Assembly: GCF_000732725.1 (NCBI RefSeq)
Contig: NZ_JPNB01000001.1
Coordinates: 620,001-684,000, forward strand
Reading direction: 5' to 3'
DNA: 64,000 nucleotides
DNA from: Kineothrix alysoides
GTDB taxonomy: Bacteria; Bacillota; Clostridia; Lachnospirales; Lachnospiraceae
The translations under genes and the position numbers were made by a program. Under the pieces are notes generated by a model. The model saw only the letters and a list, made by a program, of their open reading frames with translations, was not told where the DNA came from and did no database searches. This document shows, piece by piece, positions 36,499 to 45,029 of this stretch (within the stretch, counting starts at the first letter, position 1; each line of letters opens with the position of its first letter).

Positions 36499-36543
36499 TG
36501 AGCATACGCTTTATGGATAAAAGATAAGGTGGATTGTAAAGCG

Positions 36544-37377
36544 ATGAAATATAAAGAATTGTATGATTTCGGAGCCTTGGCACTTATGGAAGCGGGAATT
36601 GCCGAGGCTTCTTTGGATGCCAGGCTTTTGCTCGAATTTATCTGCCATACGAATAGAAATGATTTGTTGGTACATGGCGATAAAGAAGTTCTCAAGGAAG
36701 AACAGGATATTTATGTAAACTATATTGAGCGCAGAAAGGCTCATGAACCGTTGCAGCATATTACCGGAGAGCAGGAATTTATGGGACTTGTCTTTGAAGT
36801 GAACGAAAATGTTCTCGTTCCAAGGCAGGATACGGAGGTGCTGGTAGAAGAAGCGATGCGCTGTCTTCATGACGGCATGAGTGTATTAGATATGTGCACC
36901 GGCTCCGGCTGTATTCTTTTGAGTCTTCTCAAGTATTCCAACGGGTGTAAAGGAGTAGGTGCTGATATTTCACCGGAAGCGGTTGCGACGGCAAAGAGAA
37001 ATGCACAGAAATCGCAGATAGCAGAGGTAAGCTTCGTAGAAAGTGATTTGTTTGAAAGCGTGGAAGGCAGGTATGATATTATCGTATCGAACCCGCCTTA
37101 TATTTCCACCGGAGAAATTTCTGATTTGATGGAGGAAGTAAAGGTATACGAACCGGTCTTGGCCTTGGACGGAGGCGAAGACGGACTTTTCTTTTATAGA
37201 AAAATTATCGAAGAGGCGCCGGAGTATTTAAACGGCGGCGGTTATCTTTTTTTTGAAATCGGATATGATCAGGCGGGGGCAGTAACAGATGAAATGAAGA
37301 AAGCGGGCTATAAGGAAGTTACGGCAGTAAAAGATTATGCCGGACTGGATAGGGTCGTGTATGGATACATGAGCTGA
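36544..37377 (+). CDS. prmC: Release factor glutamine N5-methyltransferase PrmC
   Basis: Methylates the glutamine of the GGQ motif in release factors using S-adenosylmethionine. The SAM site VLDMCTGSGCILLS and the catalytic NPPY (VSNPPYIS) are present, with an N-terminal helical substrate domain. Length from ATG 36544 is 277 residues. A GTG five codons upstream is also possible; AAGGTGG serves either. The substrate gene prfA follows 111 bp downstream. Confidence 0.95.
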   Translation: MKYKELYDFGALALMEAGIAEASLDARLLLEFICHTNRNDLLVHGDKEVLKEEQDIYVNYIERRKAHEPLQHITGEQEFMGLVFEVNENVLVPRQDTEVLVEEAMRCLHDGMSVLDMCTGSGCILLSLLKYSNGCKGVGADISPEAVATAKRNAQKSQIAEVSFVESDLFESVEGRYDIIVSNPPYISTGEISDLMEEVKVYEPVLALDGGEDGLFFYRKIIEEAPEYLNGGGYLFFEIGYDQAGAVTDEMKKAGYKEVTAVKDYAGLDRVVYGYMS

Positions 37378-37411
37378 GAATACGTTACTGTTCACTCGGT
37401 TCTCAGCAACG
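37373..37411 (+). repeat. Hairpin overlapping the prmC stop codon, shared with 61 kb
   Basis: GCTGAGAA (37373-37380) pairs with TTCTCAGC (37400-37407); the prmC TGA lies in the stem. The loop contains GTTACTGTTCACTCGGTTC (37384-37402), whose reverse complement occurs at 61034-61052 with one mismatch. No U-run. Confidence 0.6.
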
Positions 37412-37488
37412 ATAATACTTCCTAATAAGGATATTAAGAGCGATAAAAAATTGTAAGGTGCCCGCGGAAGCGGTAGAAAGGTGTAAAA

Positions 37489-38562
37489 ATGTTTGACAGG
37501 TTAGAAGACTTACTCATTCGGTTTGAAGAAATAATGGGAGAACTGGGCGAGCCGACCGTAACAAATAATCAGGAACGTTTTCGTGCTTTGATGAAAGAGC
37601 AGAGCGATTTGACACCCTTGGTGGAAGCATATAGAGAGTATAAGAAGAGCAGACAGGATATTGAAGACAGCTTGGCGATGCTTGAAGAGGAATCCGACGA
37701 AGACATGCGTGAAATGTTAAAGGAGGAGCTGAATGCATCCAAGAAACGCGTGGAGGAGCTGGAAGAAAGACTGAAGATTCTTCTTCTGCCTAAGGATCCT
37801 AACGATGATAAGAATGTTATTGTGGAAATAAGAGCAGGAGCCGGGGGAGATGAAGCAGCCTTGTTTGCCGCGCAGATGTACCGTTTATATGTTCATTATG
37901 CGGAAAGCCAGCGCTGGAAAGTGGAGACGATGAACGTGGATGAAATAGGGATCGGCGGTATGAAGGAAGTGAACTTCATGATTACCGGGAGCGGTGCTTA
38001 TTCCAAGCTGAAATACGAAAGCGGGGTGCATCGCGTACAACGTGTTCCCGAGACGGAATCCGGCGGACGTATTCATACGTCTACGATAACAGTTGCAGTA
38101 ATGCCGGAGGTAGAAGATGTGGACGTGGTAATCGATGATAAGGATATCCGTATCGATGTTATGCGTGCCTCAGGTAACGGTGGGCAGTGCGTCAACACTA
38201 CGGACTCTGCCGTTCGTTTGACCCATTATCCGACTGGAATCGTCGTATACAGCCAGACGGAGAAGTCGCAGCTTCAGAACAAGGCGAAAGCCTTCGCCTT
38301 GCTGCGCGCAAAATTATACGATATCGAACAGCAGAAGCAGCATGATGCGGAAGCCGAGCTCAGAAGGAGTCAGATCGGCACCGGAGACCGTTCGGAGAAG
38401 ATCAGGACCTATAATTTCCCGCAGGGGAGGGTCACAGATCATAGAATTAAGCTGACGCTGTATAAAATCGATGATATTATGAACGGCGATATCGTTGAAT
38501 TGCTGGATAGCTTGATTGCGGCGGATCAAAGTATGAAGTTAGCTAAGCTGAATGAGAACTAA
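37489..38562 (+). CDS. prfA: Peptide chain release factor 1
   Basis: RF1 recognises UAA and UAG and triggers peptide release on the ribosome. It is 357 residues. The universal GGQ loop is in [15 protein letters not shown] and the anticodon-like PET tripeptide in [15 protein letters not shown], which identifies RF1 rather than RF2. Its Gln is the target of PrmC encoded just upstream. Confidence 0.97.
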   Translation: MFDRLEDLLIRFEEIMGELGEPTVTNNQERFRALMKEQSDLTPLVEAYREYKKSRQDIEDSLAMLEEESDEDMREMLKEELNASKKRVEELEERLKILLLPKDPNDDKNVIVEIRAGAGGDEAALFAAQMYRLYVHYAESQRWKVETMNVDEIGIGGMKEVNFMITGSGAYSKLKYESGVHRVQRVPETESGGRIHTSTITVAVMPEVEDVDVVIDDKDIRIDVMRASGNGGQCVNTTDSAVRLTHYPTGIVVYSQTEKSQLQNKAKAFALLRAKLYDIEQQKQHDAEAELRRSQIGTGDRSEKIRTYNFPQGRVTDHRIKLTLYKIDDIMNGDIVELLDSLIAADQSMKLAKLNEN

Positions 38563-38616
38563 GGGAGACAGAACAAAAATTGTTGAATTATAAAGTATAA
38601 GTATTAAGATAAAAAA

Positions 38617-38663
38617 TAAAATGCCCGATATTAGTTGTAATGGCTGATATGGGGCATTTTTTA
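38617..38663 (+). terminator. Terminator after prfA
   Basis: AAAATGCCC (38618-38626) pairs with GGGCATTTT (38652-38660), followed by TT. The loop is long (25 bases), but stem and U-run are convincing, and the preceding operon ends 55 bp before. Confidence 0.75.
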
Positions 38664-38703
38664 TGGAGTTGATTAGTAATAAGTATGCAGCGGATTATTA
38701 GCA

Positions 38704-39046
38704 ATGTCTGAAAATGTTTTTATGAAATATAAAAGTGATATATATGGAATGTTGCTTGTAACGGTAGGACATGAATTAGGACATATTTATTATAGGGGCA
38801 CTATAAGTTATGAAAAAAGATTAAGAAAGATTAAGAAAGATTAAGAAAGATGTATGTAGTTTATGGGTTGATTATATTAATATCAATGTTATCGTTGATA
38901 TTAGTAAAGTACTCAAGTATATTTTTGCTTGTTTCATGCATGTTAATGACTTTGACTTATTTTTTGTTGATGTTATGTGTGATATTCGCTATTGGAAGCA
39001 AATAGCAGAGCTTAAAGCAGATAGATTAAGCAGTTATAAAGTGTGA
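38704..39046 (+). pseudogene. HExxH metallopeptidase interrupted by a 10-bp tandem repeat
   Basis: From ATG 38704 the frame reads 46 codons and contains VGHELGHIYYRG, the zinc-metallopeptidase HExxH motif. It then stops at 38842 inside three perfect copies of TTAAGAAAGA (38821-38850). Deleting one 10-bp copy in silico restores one continuous frame of 110 codons to the TGA at 39044-39046. The restored second half ends DIRYWKQIAELKADRLSSYK, where Glu in ELKADR could be the third zinc ligand. The GNAT gene starts 12 bp later. The gene is off as sequenced, possibly by reversible slippage. No strong binding site precedes the ATG, and the N-terminus may be incomplete. Confidence 0.7.
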
Positions 39047-39058
39047 GGGAGGCATACC

Positions 39059-39544
39059 ATGAAGCTTGAATATAGAAAAATAAGCGATTTTGATAAAGGA
39101 ATATTATATCGGTTGTTGGCAGATGCATATTCTTTTGATGATAGATGCGATAAGTGTTGGAGTAGTGATTGGAAAGAGTTTGACGATTTCTTTTTCGATA
39201 ATTTAGAAATTGCTGATAAATATGGTTTCATTACAACTCTTAATGGTGATCCTATTGGGCACATTTCATGGGACCCGAGAAATATTCCTGAATATGTGAC
39301 AATTGGACATAACTGTATTGCAACTGAACATAAAGGAAATGGTTACGGAAAAAGACAGCTTAAAGAAGCTATCGGCAGAATCAAAACATATAATGGACTT
39401 AAGAAAATAGTTGTGGAAACCAATAGTAATCTGGTAGCTCCGCGGAATTATGAGAGCGCAGGATTTAAGTTATATCAGACAAGAAAAAATGATAGTGAAA
39501 CCGCTTTTTCCGGCGACTATCTTGGATATGAAATAGTTTTATAA
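39059..39544 (+). CDS. GNAT-family acetyltransferase 1
   Basis: A 161-residue GCN5-related acetyltransferase using acetyl-CoA. Motif A is visible as IATEHKGNGYGKRQLKEAI (the pyrophosphate-binding Q/R-x-x-G-x-G/A form) and the motif B region as NYESAGFKLYQ. GAGGGAGG lies before the ATG. The substrate is unknown. It lies 12 bp after the interrupted metallopeptidase and probably shares its transcript. Confidence 0.88.
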   Translation: MKLEYRKISDFDKGILYRLLADAYSFDDRCDKCWSSDWKEFDDFFFDNLEIADKYGFITTLNGDPIGHISWDPRNIPEYVTIGHNCIATEHKGNGYGKRQLKEAIGRIKTYNGLKKIVVETNSNLVAPRNYESAGFKLYQTRKNDSETAFSGDYLGYEIVL

Positions 39545-39594
39545 AAAGAATTAATTGTTGAATGGATTAGATTATAAAAGGAATAAAAGCAAGT

Positions 39595-40071
39595 ATGCTG
39601 GATAGAGATAAAATAGAGATTAGAGAATTAAAACTATCTGAAATAGAGGATGGCGTCCAACTGATTTGGGAAGTATTTCAAGAATTTGTTGCCCCTGATT
39701 ATATGCAGGAGGGAATAGATGTTTTTTATGAGGAATTTGTTCAGGGAGAGTGGTTTAGAGCAAAATTTGCAAGCAGAAAAGAAATCATGTATGGGGCATT
39801 TATTGAAGATATACTGGTAGGAGTGTTGTGCTTATCTGAAAAAAACACAGTATCATGTGTGTTCATAGATGGAAACTATCATAGGATGGGAATTGGGAAA
39901 GAGTTATTTTATGCAATTATTGAAAAGCTGCATAACAAAGGCGTAAAGAGGATAACATTAAATGCCTCTCCATATGCTGTTCCATTTTATCATCATATAG
40001 GTTTTGTGGATATAGGTATACAAACTGAGTATAAAGGAATTGTATATACGCCGATGGAGCTATTACTTTGA
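39595..40071 (+). CDS. GNAT-family acetyltransferase 2
   Basis: A 158-residue GNAT protein. Motif A is FIDGNYHRMGIGKELFYAII and the C-terminal part reads NASPYAVPFYHHIGFVDIG. It begins 51 bp after the previous GNAT gene with only a weak AAAAGGAAT-type binding site. Substrate unknown; the close neighbour suggests a shared operon. Confidence 0.88.
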   Translation: MLDRDKIEIRELKLSEIEDGVQLIWEVFQEFVAPDYMQEGIDVFYEEFVQGEWFRAKFASRKEIMYGAFIEDILVGVLCLSEKNTVSCVFIDGNYHRMGIGKELFYAIIEKLHNKGVKRITLNASPYAVPFYHHIGFVDIGIQTEYKGIVYTPMELLL

Positions 40072-40171
40072 AAATTATCTTAAAGTCTATTCTTTCGGTT
40101 TATGGAATTATTAAATAAAGTGTAAAGAGAACCTCTCTTCTTTTAAGATTTCTCCCCATGAAAGTAAACTA

Positions 40172-40321
40172 TTGCACAAGTTTGTAAAAATATGGTACAA
40201 TAATTTCGCAATAATCCGATAAATGAGTAAACGCATATAATCTGATTGAATTTGATTTTCAAGATTAAGGGGATTCATAAATGTAATTAGAAAAAGCGTG
40301 GCAAACAACCACGCGTTTTTT
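40172..40321 (+). ncRNA. Candidate small RNA with own promoter and terminator
   Basis: A promoter TTGCAC (40172-40177), 18-bp spacer, TACAAT (40196-40201) is followed about 90 bp later by a strong terminator: GCGTGG (40296-40301), CAAACAA, CCACGC (40309-40314), then GTTTTTT. The predicted transcript of about 115 nt contains no reading frame beyond ATG-TAA. No gene lies between 40072 and 40569, so the terminator has no coding client. Confidence 0.5.
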
Positions 40322-40357
40322 ATGCAATAGAAAAATGCATCTATTATAGAAGCAATG

Positions 40358-40434
40358 GATGCGCAGCTACGCGCGCAGAACAAAAGCTTTGCTATCGAAG
40401 AGCTTGGTTGTGAGAGTGGACGAAGCACATATTA
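40358..40434 (+). repeat. Intergenic repeat, copy C
   Basis: Begins GATGCGCAGCTACGCGCGC, then AACAAAAGCTTTGCT, then GAGAGTGGACGAAGCACAT. It is preceded by a small inverted repeat (AATAGA near 40326 and TCTATT near 40340). It lies directly after the terminator of the candidate small RNA. Confidence 0.75.
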
Positions 40435-40569
40435 CGGCGGCAACGGGACGGGCAAGAGTAAAGAGTAGTGTCGGCGGTATATAATTATCTGCTTTTTATT
40501 AGTTTCATGATTCAAAGAGAATTTGTTTATAAATAATTATGGAATGCAAGGTGGGTGCAGGAGGCGGCT

Positions 40570-40932
40570 ATGAAATTAGGAGAGGTAGGTTTTTTAACAA
40601 ATGATGTGGTCAGGCTGGCAGCCTTTTATAAGTTTTTATTAGAAATTGAAAATGGAAGCGACGACAGTGTACACCAGACTATCATTGCGGAAGAAACGAT
40701 GCTGACTATTTATAACGACGGCTCTTCCAAAAACAACCAAAACCAGAATATTTGTATCGCATTTACGGTAGATGACGTGGATAAGGAATATGAAAGACTA
40801 CTGAAAAAGGGTGTTAAGATAATAGATAAACCGGCAACTCGTCCTTGGGGAGCCAAAAATATGAGCTTTTCCGATCCCGATGGAAACACGGTGTATTTAA
40901 GAAGCTTTTCTGAGAATGTGAAAGAAGGATAG
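40570..40932 (+). CDS. VOC-superfamily (glyoxalase/bleomycin-resistance) protein
   Basis: A 120-residue vicinal-oxygen-chelate fold protein: a paired beta-alpha-beta-beta-beta layout with GEVGFLTNDVVRLAAFYKFLL at the start and AKNMSFSDPDGNTVYLR at the end. Members bind metals and act in detoxification, resistance or dioxygenation. The start at ATG 40570 has AGGAGG 5 bp upstream; GTG 40555 is an alternative. It is separated by 3 bp from the SDR gene, so the two are co-translated. Confidence 0.88.
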   Translation: MKLGEVGFLTNDVVRLAAFYKFLLEIENGSDDSVHQTIIAEETMLTIYNDGSSKNNQNQNICIAFTVDDVDKEYERLLKKGVKIIDKPATRPWGAKNMSFSDPDGNTVYLRSFSENVKEG

Positions 40933-40935
40933 AAA

Positions 40936-41787
40936 ATGAGGATATTGTTAACCGGCGCTAACGGCTTCCTGGCATCGAGGCTGTGTATAGCATTAAAAAA
41001 ACATGAGGTTATGGGACTGACTCGCGGGCAGATGGATTTTACGGATTGTAATGAGGTTGAGAATAGAGTAAAAGAGCTTTGCCCGGATATTATAATCCAT
41101 TGCGGAGCAGTATCTGATATAGGAGCCTGCGAAAAGGAACCTGAGCTGTCATATAAGGTAAACGTACTGGGAACAGAAAACATAGCTAAGGTATGCGGGA
41201 AATATGGAGTAAAACTGATTTTTTGCAGCTCGGATCAGGTTTATTTAGGACATGCAGGGACTAGCCCGCATTCAGAAGAAGAAAGTTTGTGTCCGCCACA
41301 CGTCTACGGTAAGCAGAAGCTTGAGGCAGAGAGAAAATGTCTGGAGCTAAACGAAAATAGCGTAATCTTGCGGCTTAGCTGGATGTATGATAAGGAAATG
41401 AGGATAGATGCAGAGCATAGCAGCTTGGTGACCAATGTTCTGAAAGCGGTACGGGAGGGAGCGGAAATCAGATATCCGGTATTTGATTTCAGAAGTATTA
41501 CCAATGTATGGGAGGTTGCTTATAATGTGGAAAAGGCATTCGACCTTTTTCCCGGAATTTATAATTTTGGAAGTGAAAATGACCTTTGTACCTGTGACGT
41601 GGTAAGGCATATTTTAGGGCTGAGAAATATTTCGGAAGCAAAGGCAGAAGAAGACAGAAAGTCGTTTGCGGATAATCCAAGAAATCTTCGGATGGATATA
41701 AGCAAGATACAAAACTGCGGAATTGACTTTTTGAGTACGGCGGCGGGCTTGAAAGAAGCATTGAAGGACATGAAGGAGCTAGAATAA
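40936..41787 (+). CDS. NAD(P)-dependent epimerase/reductase (extended SDR, RmlD-like)
   Basis: A 283-residue extended short-chain dehydrogenase. The nucleotide-binding motif is TGANGFLASRL, the active-site Tyr-x-x-x-Lys is HVYGKQKLE, and the Asn-Val region IIHCGAVSDIGACE matches dTDP-4-dehydrorhamnose reductase and sugar epimerases. No other deoxysugar genes are nearby, so the substrate is open. It is read directly after the VOC gene. Confidence 0.85.
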   Translation: MRILLTGANGFLASRLCIALKKHEVMGLTRGQMDFTDCNEVENRVKELCPDIIIHCGAVSDIGACEKEPELSYKVNVLGTENIAKVCGKYGVKLIFCSSDQVYLGHAGTSPHSEEESLCPPHVYGKQKLEAERKCLELNENSVILRLSWMYDKEMRIDAEHSSLVTNVLKAVREGAEIRYPVFDFRSITNVWEVAYNVEKAFDLFPGIYNFGSENDLCTCDVVRHILGLRNISEAKAEEDRKSFADNPRNLRMDISKIQNCGIDFLSTAAGLKEALKDMKELE

Positions 41788-41822
41788 TAAGTGCAAGAAA
41801 TGAAACAAGCTTAAATATAATA

Positions 41823-41868
41823 AGCCTATAACTTTTTAAGAATATAAGAAAAGGTTATAGGCTATTTG
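41823..41868 (+). terminator. Terminator after the VOC-SDR pair
   Basis: AGCCTATAAC (41823-41832) pairs perfectly with GTTATAGGCT (41854-41863), and inner TTTT/AAAA extends the stem. The tail is ATTTGAT. Confidence 0.65.
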
Positions 41869-42055
41869 ATACTCCGTCTGTGAAAAGCAACAATAGTTAG
41901 CATCAGCAATGGGAATGGTAACATGAAAAGTGGTGTCAATAAAATAATAAGGGCAGGAAGAGCAGATATCCGCATAGAAAGTCTTGTAATCCCCCATTTC
42001 TTGATATAAAATCAGAATATGAGTATAGTATGGAAACAAAGAAGAGGGAGTAAAA

Positions 42056-42436
42056 ATGAGTGAAAAGAGAAAAGACCGAAGAATGGAACTTGAATCCACA
42101 CTGATTATGAAGCGCCTGGATAAAGACGGCGGCGATAAGGAAGTCAAAATTGACGTGATAAATATATCCAAGTCCGGTGTAGGATTCCTATGTGAGGAAG
42201 AATTAGAGATAGGGGCAGTTTATGAAGGCTTTCTGAGAATATGGATGAAGGAGGTCATTCATACTTTTGTTGAAGTAGTTCGTATGGAACGAAGCGGCGA
42301 TAGTATAAATTATGGCGGCTTGTTCATTGGAATGCCGGAAATGGAAAGTCATAGGATTGATGTTTACGATTTGGTAACTTCCGTGCAGGAGAGGATGAAA
42401 AACGAATCGGAAAATAATCCGGAGGATAAGAATTGA
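42056..42436 (+). CDS. PilZ-domain protein, putative c-di-GMP receptor
   Basis: A 126-residue single PilZ domain. The ligand motif RKDRR (residues 5-9, RxxxR type) and INISKSGVGF (D/NxSxxG with Asn in place of Asp) are present. Such proteins bind cyclic di-GMP and change motility, surface or enzyme behaviour. AGAGGGAG precedes the ATG. It overlaps the next gene by 4 bp, which ties c-di-GMP sensing to an acetyltransferase operon. Confidence 0.82.
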   Translation: MSEKRKDRRMELESTLIMKRLDKDGGDKEVKIDVINISKSGVGFLCEEELEIGAVYEGFLRIWMKEVIHTFVEVVRMERSGDSINYGGLFIGMPEMESHRIDVYDLVTSVQERMKNESENNPEDKN

Positions 42437-43233
42437 AATTGCATGAGATTACAATAGAAGAGGCATGCAGGGATGCTTATTGGAAGAAGCAGGAAGAATA
42501 TTTAATAAGAGATATTTTCCCTAATGAATCGATTGGCAGCCCTATTACGCAGGAGGATAAGGAGTATTTTCTTTCAGAAAAATATAAGAGTGGGATGATT
42601 GCCTTATGTGATAGGACAATTGATCGGGCGCATATGATATTTTTCAATAAAGGAGAAATTCAAATCGGTTTTTGCTCCTATTGCGTATATGCTTCAGAAG
42701 ATGGAAAGTGCTTTATCTTAGACTTTTGCATTTACCCGGAGTATAGGGGAATGGGATATGGAAAAGCCTGTTTTAAGCAACTTCAGAAGGAAGCACAAGG
42801 TGCGAAATATTATGAGCTGAATTTATCCGATGAAGAAAACCGGCGATTTTGGATGTCCTTAGGTTTTGAATACAACGGATATGACCAAGATGGAAGCATT
42901 TTATATATTTTAATGCAGAAAGGTTCGGAAGAGATTTTCTGTGAGGATTTAAAGGAAGAGGATTATTGGCAGATTCTAAAGCTGCATAATGGATATCTGG
43001 CTGAAAAAGAGGCAGCTTTTTTTAGTGATGAAGAGCAGGATGAGCTCATAAATAAAATAGAACGGGGCGAGCTTTATTTCTTTGTGGGAAAGTGTGCGAC
43101 AAGAGCTGTGGGAATGTATTGTGCAGATACAAAAATATTGTTTGTTGAGCCTCTGTTCAGGAAAAGAGGAATTGAAAAGCGGCTGATGGATTTTTCGGCG
43201 GCATTCCTAAGCAGAGCGGAGGAGACGAAATGA
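42433..43233 (+). CDS. GNAT acetyltransferase 3, probably two-domain
   Basis: A 266-residue protein starting at TTG 42433 within the stop codon of the PilZ gene (TTGA overlap) with GGAGGATAAGA upstream. The N-terminal GNAT domain has CIYPEYRGMGYGKACFKQLQ and WMSLGFEYNGYD. The C-terminal 100 residues look like a second, shortened GNAT domain (LFVEPLFRKRGIEKRLMDF). Its end overlaps the next GNAT gene by 4 bp (ATGA). Substrate unknown. Confidence 0.8.
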   Translation: MKLHEITIEEACRDAYWKKQEEYLIRDIFPNESIGSPITQEDKEYFLSEKYKSGMIALCDRTIDRAHMIFFNKGEIQIGFCSYCVYASEDGKCFILDFCIYPEYRGMGYGKACFKQLQKEAQGAKYYELNLSDEENRRFWMSLGFEYNGYDQDGSILYILMQKGSEEIFCEDLKEEDYWQILKLHNGYLAEKEAAFFSDEEQDELINKIERGELYFFVGKCATRAVGMYCADTKILFVEPLFRKRGIEKRLMDFSAAFLSRAEETK

Positions 43234-43703
43234 TGACAATAAGAAGAGCACAGGAAAAAGATGTAGAGGGGATTAAAAGACTTCTTTTGCAGGTAGCAGC
43301 GGTGCATCATCAAGGACGTCCTGATTTATTCAAGGGGGGCAGCAGGAAATATACGGACGGGGAGATTAAAGAGATTATTCTCGACGAAGGCAAGCCGATA
43401 TTTGTGGCGGCCGATGAAGAGGGATATCTTATGGGTTATGCCTTTTGTGTATTCCAGCAGCACATAGGGAGCAATATCCTTACAGATGTAAAAACGCTGT
43501 ACATCGATGACCTTTGTGTGGATGAAAATATCAGAGGCCGCCATGTGGGAAAGCATCTTTATGATGCGGTCATCGAATTCGCAAAAGAAAAAGGGTGCTA
43601 TAACGTTACATTGAACGTATGGAGTTGCAATGAATCAGCAATGAGATTTTATGAAAAATGCGGTCTGAAGCCACAGAAAATTGGTATGGAGACCATACTT
43701 TAG
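43230..43703 (+). CDS. GNAT-family acetyltransferase 4
   Basis: A 157-residue GNAT protein with motif A DDLCVDENIRGRHVGKHLYD and VWSCNESAMRFYEKCGLKPQ. CGGAGGAGACG precedes the ATG. It overlaps gene 3 by 4 bp and is followed 24 bp later by the next GNAT gene. Confidence 0.9.
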   Translation: MMTIRRAQEKDVEGIKRLLLQVAAVHHQGRPDLFKGGSRKYTDGEIKEIILDEGKPIFVAADEEGYLMGYAFCVFQQHIGSNILTDVKTLYIDDLCVDENIRGRHVGKHLYDAVIEFAKEKGCYNVTLNVWSCNESAMRFYEKCGLKPQKIGMETIL

Positions 43704-43727
43704 AAAATATTACCGGAGCATACATAG

Positions 43728-44180
43728 ATGAAAAGCATAATTACAGATGGCAGGGATGAAAGATTTATTTCCCTTTGTCGCAAGCTGGATGAATATTTGA
43801 ATGATATTGTAGGCGGCAATGAGATGCGGGAGAAGTATGACCAGTACAATACTTTAGAGGATATTCACGACGTTGTACTTCTTTTGCGTGGAGAGACGGC
43901 AATAGCCTGCGGCAGCTTTAAAGAGTATTTGCCAGGGATTGTAGAGATAAAGAGGGTATTTGTTCGTAAAGAATATCGTCAAGCAGGTTGTGGAAGAAAG
44001 CTCATGGAGGATTTGGAGGCGCTGGCAAGGAAAAAGGGCTATTGCCAACTTATTCTAGAAACGGGGAAACCATTGGAAGGCGCTATGAAGCTATATAAAA
44101 GGCAAGGCTTCCATATCATCGATAATTATGGACAGTACGCTGATATGCCGGAGTCGATTTGTATGCAGAAAAGCCTTTAA
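43728..44180 (+). CDS. GNAT-family acetyltransferase 5
   Basis: A 150-residue GNAT protein: VEIKRVFVRKEYRQAGCGRK for motif A, ILETGKPLEGAMKLYKRQGF for motif B, then IDNYGQYADMPESICMQK. It resembles small-molecule or peptide N-acetyltransferases of the YncA/PaiA sort. The binding site is weak; coupling to the upstream gene is likely. Confidence 0.9.
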   Translation: MKSIITDGRDERFISLCRKLDEYLNDIVGGNEMREKYDQYNTLEDIHDVVLLLRGETAIACGSFKEYLPGIVEIKRVFVRKEYRQAGCGRKLMEDLEALARKKGYCQLILETGKPLEGAMKLYKRQGFHIIDNYGQYADMPESICMQKSL

Positions 44181-44318
44181 CGGGAATGTGAAGACGAGAC
44201 AAATACCCCCGATGGACAGGTCATACACGCCTTTGTGCGATTTTGTCTCTTGTTGGGAACAAAATATAAAATAGAAAATTGAGTATGTATGTAATCGCTA
44301 AAGAAAGAAGGCGTTCAA

Positions 44319-44747
44319 ATGAAACAGATAGAATACTGCGAGGAATTGACTCCTGAAGATTATAACAGACTGCGGGAAATAGTAGGTTGGAAAAGGCTGA
44401 CAGAGAAGCAGGCGGTAAGGGGCCTTGCAAATACGACCTTTCTTATATCCGCATGGTCTGATGGGAAGGCAGTAGGTATGGGGAGAGCATTGTTTGATTA
44501 CGGATATACGGTATATATCGGAGATGTGATTATAATGCCGGAATACCAAGGCTGTGGAATCGGCGCTCACATTGTCCAGGGCCTTATAAATAAAGTGAAG
44601 GAGGCAGCAGAAGAAGGCGGCGACCTTATGTTTTGCCTCGTTGCTGCGGAGGGGAAAGAAGAATTCTATGAACGGCTGGGCTTTCAAAGAAGGCCTTGCG
44701 AAGGACTTGGGGCAGGGATGTCTATGAGGGTAATAAAGCATGAATAA
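44319..44747 (+). CDS. GNAT-family acetyltransferase 6
   Basis: A 142-residue GNAT protein with motif A VIIMPEYQGCGIGAHIVQGL and a C-terminal EFYERLGFQRRP. AAAGAAGG lies near the ATG. It is separated from gene 5 by 138 bp that contain the inverted repeat GAGACAAA (44196) / TTTGTCTC (44242). A strong terminator follows. Confidence 0.9.
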   Translation: MKQIEYCEELTPEDYNRLREIVGWKRLTEKQAVRGLANTTFLISAWSDGKAVGMGRALFDYGYTVYIGDVIIMPEYQGCGIGAHIVQGLINKVKEAAEEGGDLMFCLVAAEGKEEFYERLGFQRRPCEGLGAGMSMRVIKHE

Positions 44748-44775
44748 AATAGTGGATTAAAAATGGTAAATAGGG

Positions 44776-44815
44776 AAACAGCCCCAATTACGGTATTGTA
44801 ATTGGGGCTGTTTTG
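44776..44815. terminator. Strong bidirectional terminator after the GNAT cluster
   Basis: AAACAGCCCCAATTAC (44776-44791) pairs perfectly with GTAATTGGGGCTGTTT (44798-44813). T-runs flank the plus-strand side, and the minus-strand side could also end the small toxin transcript. Confidence 0.85.
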
Positions 44816-44860
44816 AAGGATTATTCTCTTTTACAGAAAAAATTGTTGAACTCTTTGCGG

Positions 44861-44947
44861 TCAGTGATAAATAAAAATAAAGGTTAACAACGCAATAATA
44901 AAAAGTCCAAAATGCAATAAGTCAGCGATCGTAAAATTGTTGTTCAT
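44861..44947 (-). CDS. Putative holin-like toxin peptide (28 aa)
   Basis: A 28-residue ORF on the minus strand, preceded by the strong site AGGAGGTGGA (complement 44951-44960). The peptide has a short polar start (MNNNFTIADLL) and one membrane helix (HFGLFIIALLTFIFIYH). Length, single helix and the ADLL-x-FGLFIIALLT pattern fit the small Hol-Tox/TxpA-like membrane toxins of Firmicutes, usually the toxin part of type I toxin-antitoxin pairs. I could not locate the antisense RNA with certainty. Confidence 0.55.
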   Translation of the reverse strand: MNNNFTIADLLHFGLFIIALLTFIFIYH

Positions 44948-45029
44948 TATTCCACCTCCTATTTGAAATATGTAAATATAAAGAAGACGTTATGTGATTA
45001 ATTACATTCCCATATTATTGAAGTTAGGA

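Noticed and set aside
40111-40428. Minus-strand 105-residue ORF
   Set aside because: It runs through the candidate small-RNA terminator and repeat copy C on the opposite strand; no binding site and no family.
40358-40470. Possible small protein gene in repeat copy C (MDAQLRAQNK...)
   Set aside because: The frame is not kept open in copies D and E, and no ribosome site is present; the repeat is better treated as non-coding.
41836-42171. Minus-strand 111-residue Ser-rich ORF
   Set aside because: Mostly antisense to the PilZ gene, which has clear motifs and a binding site.
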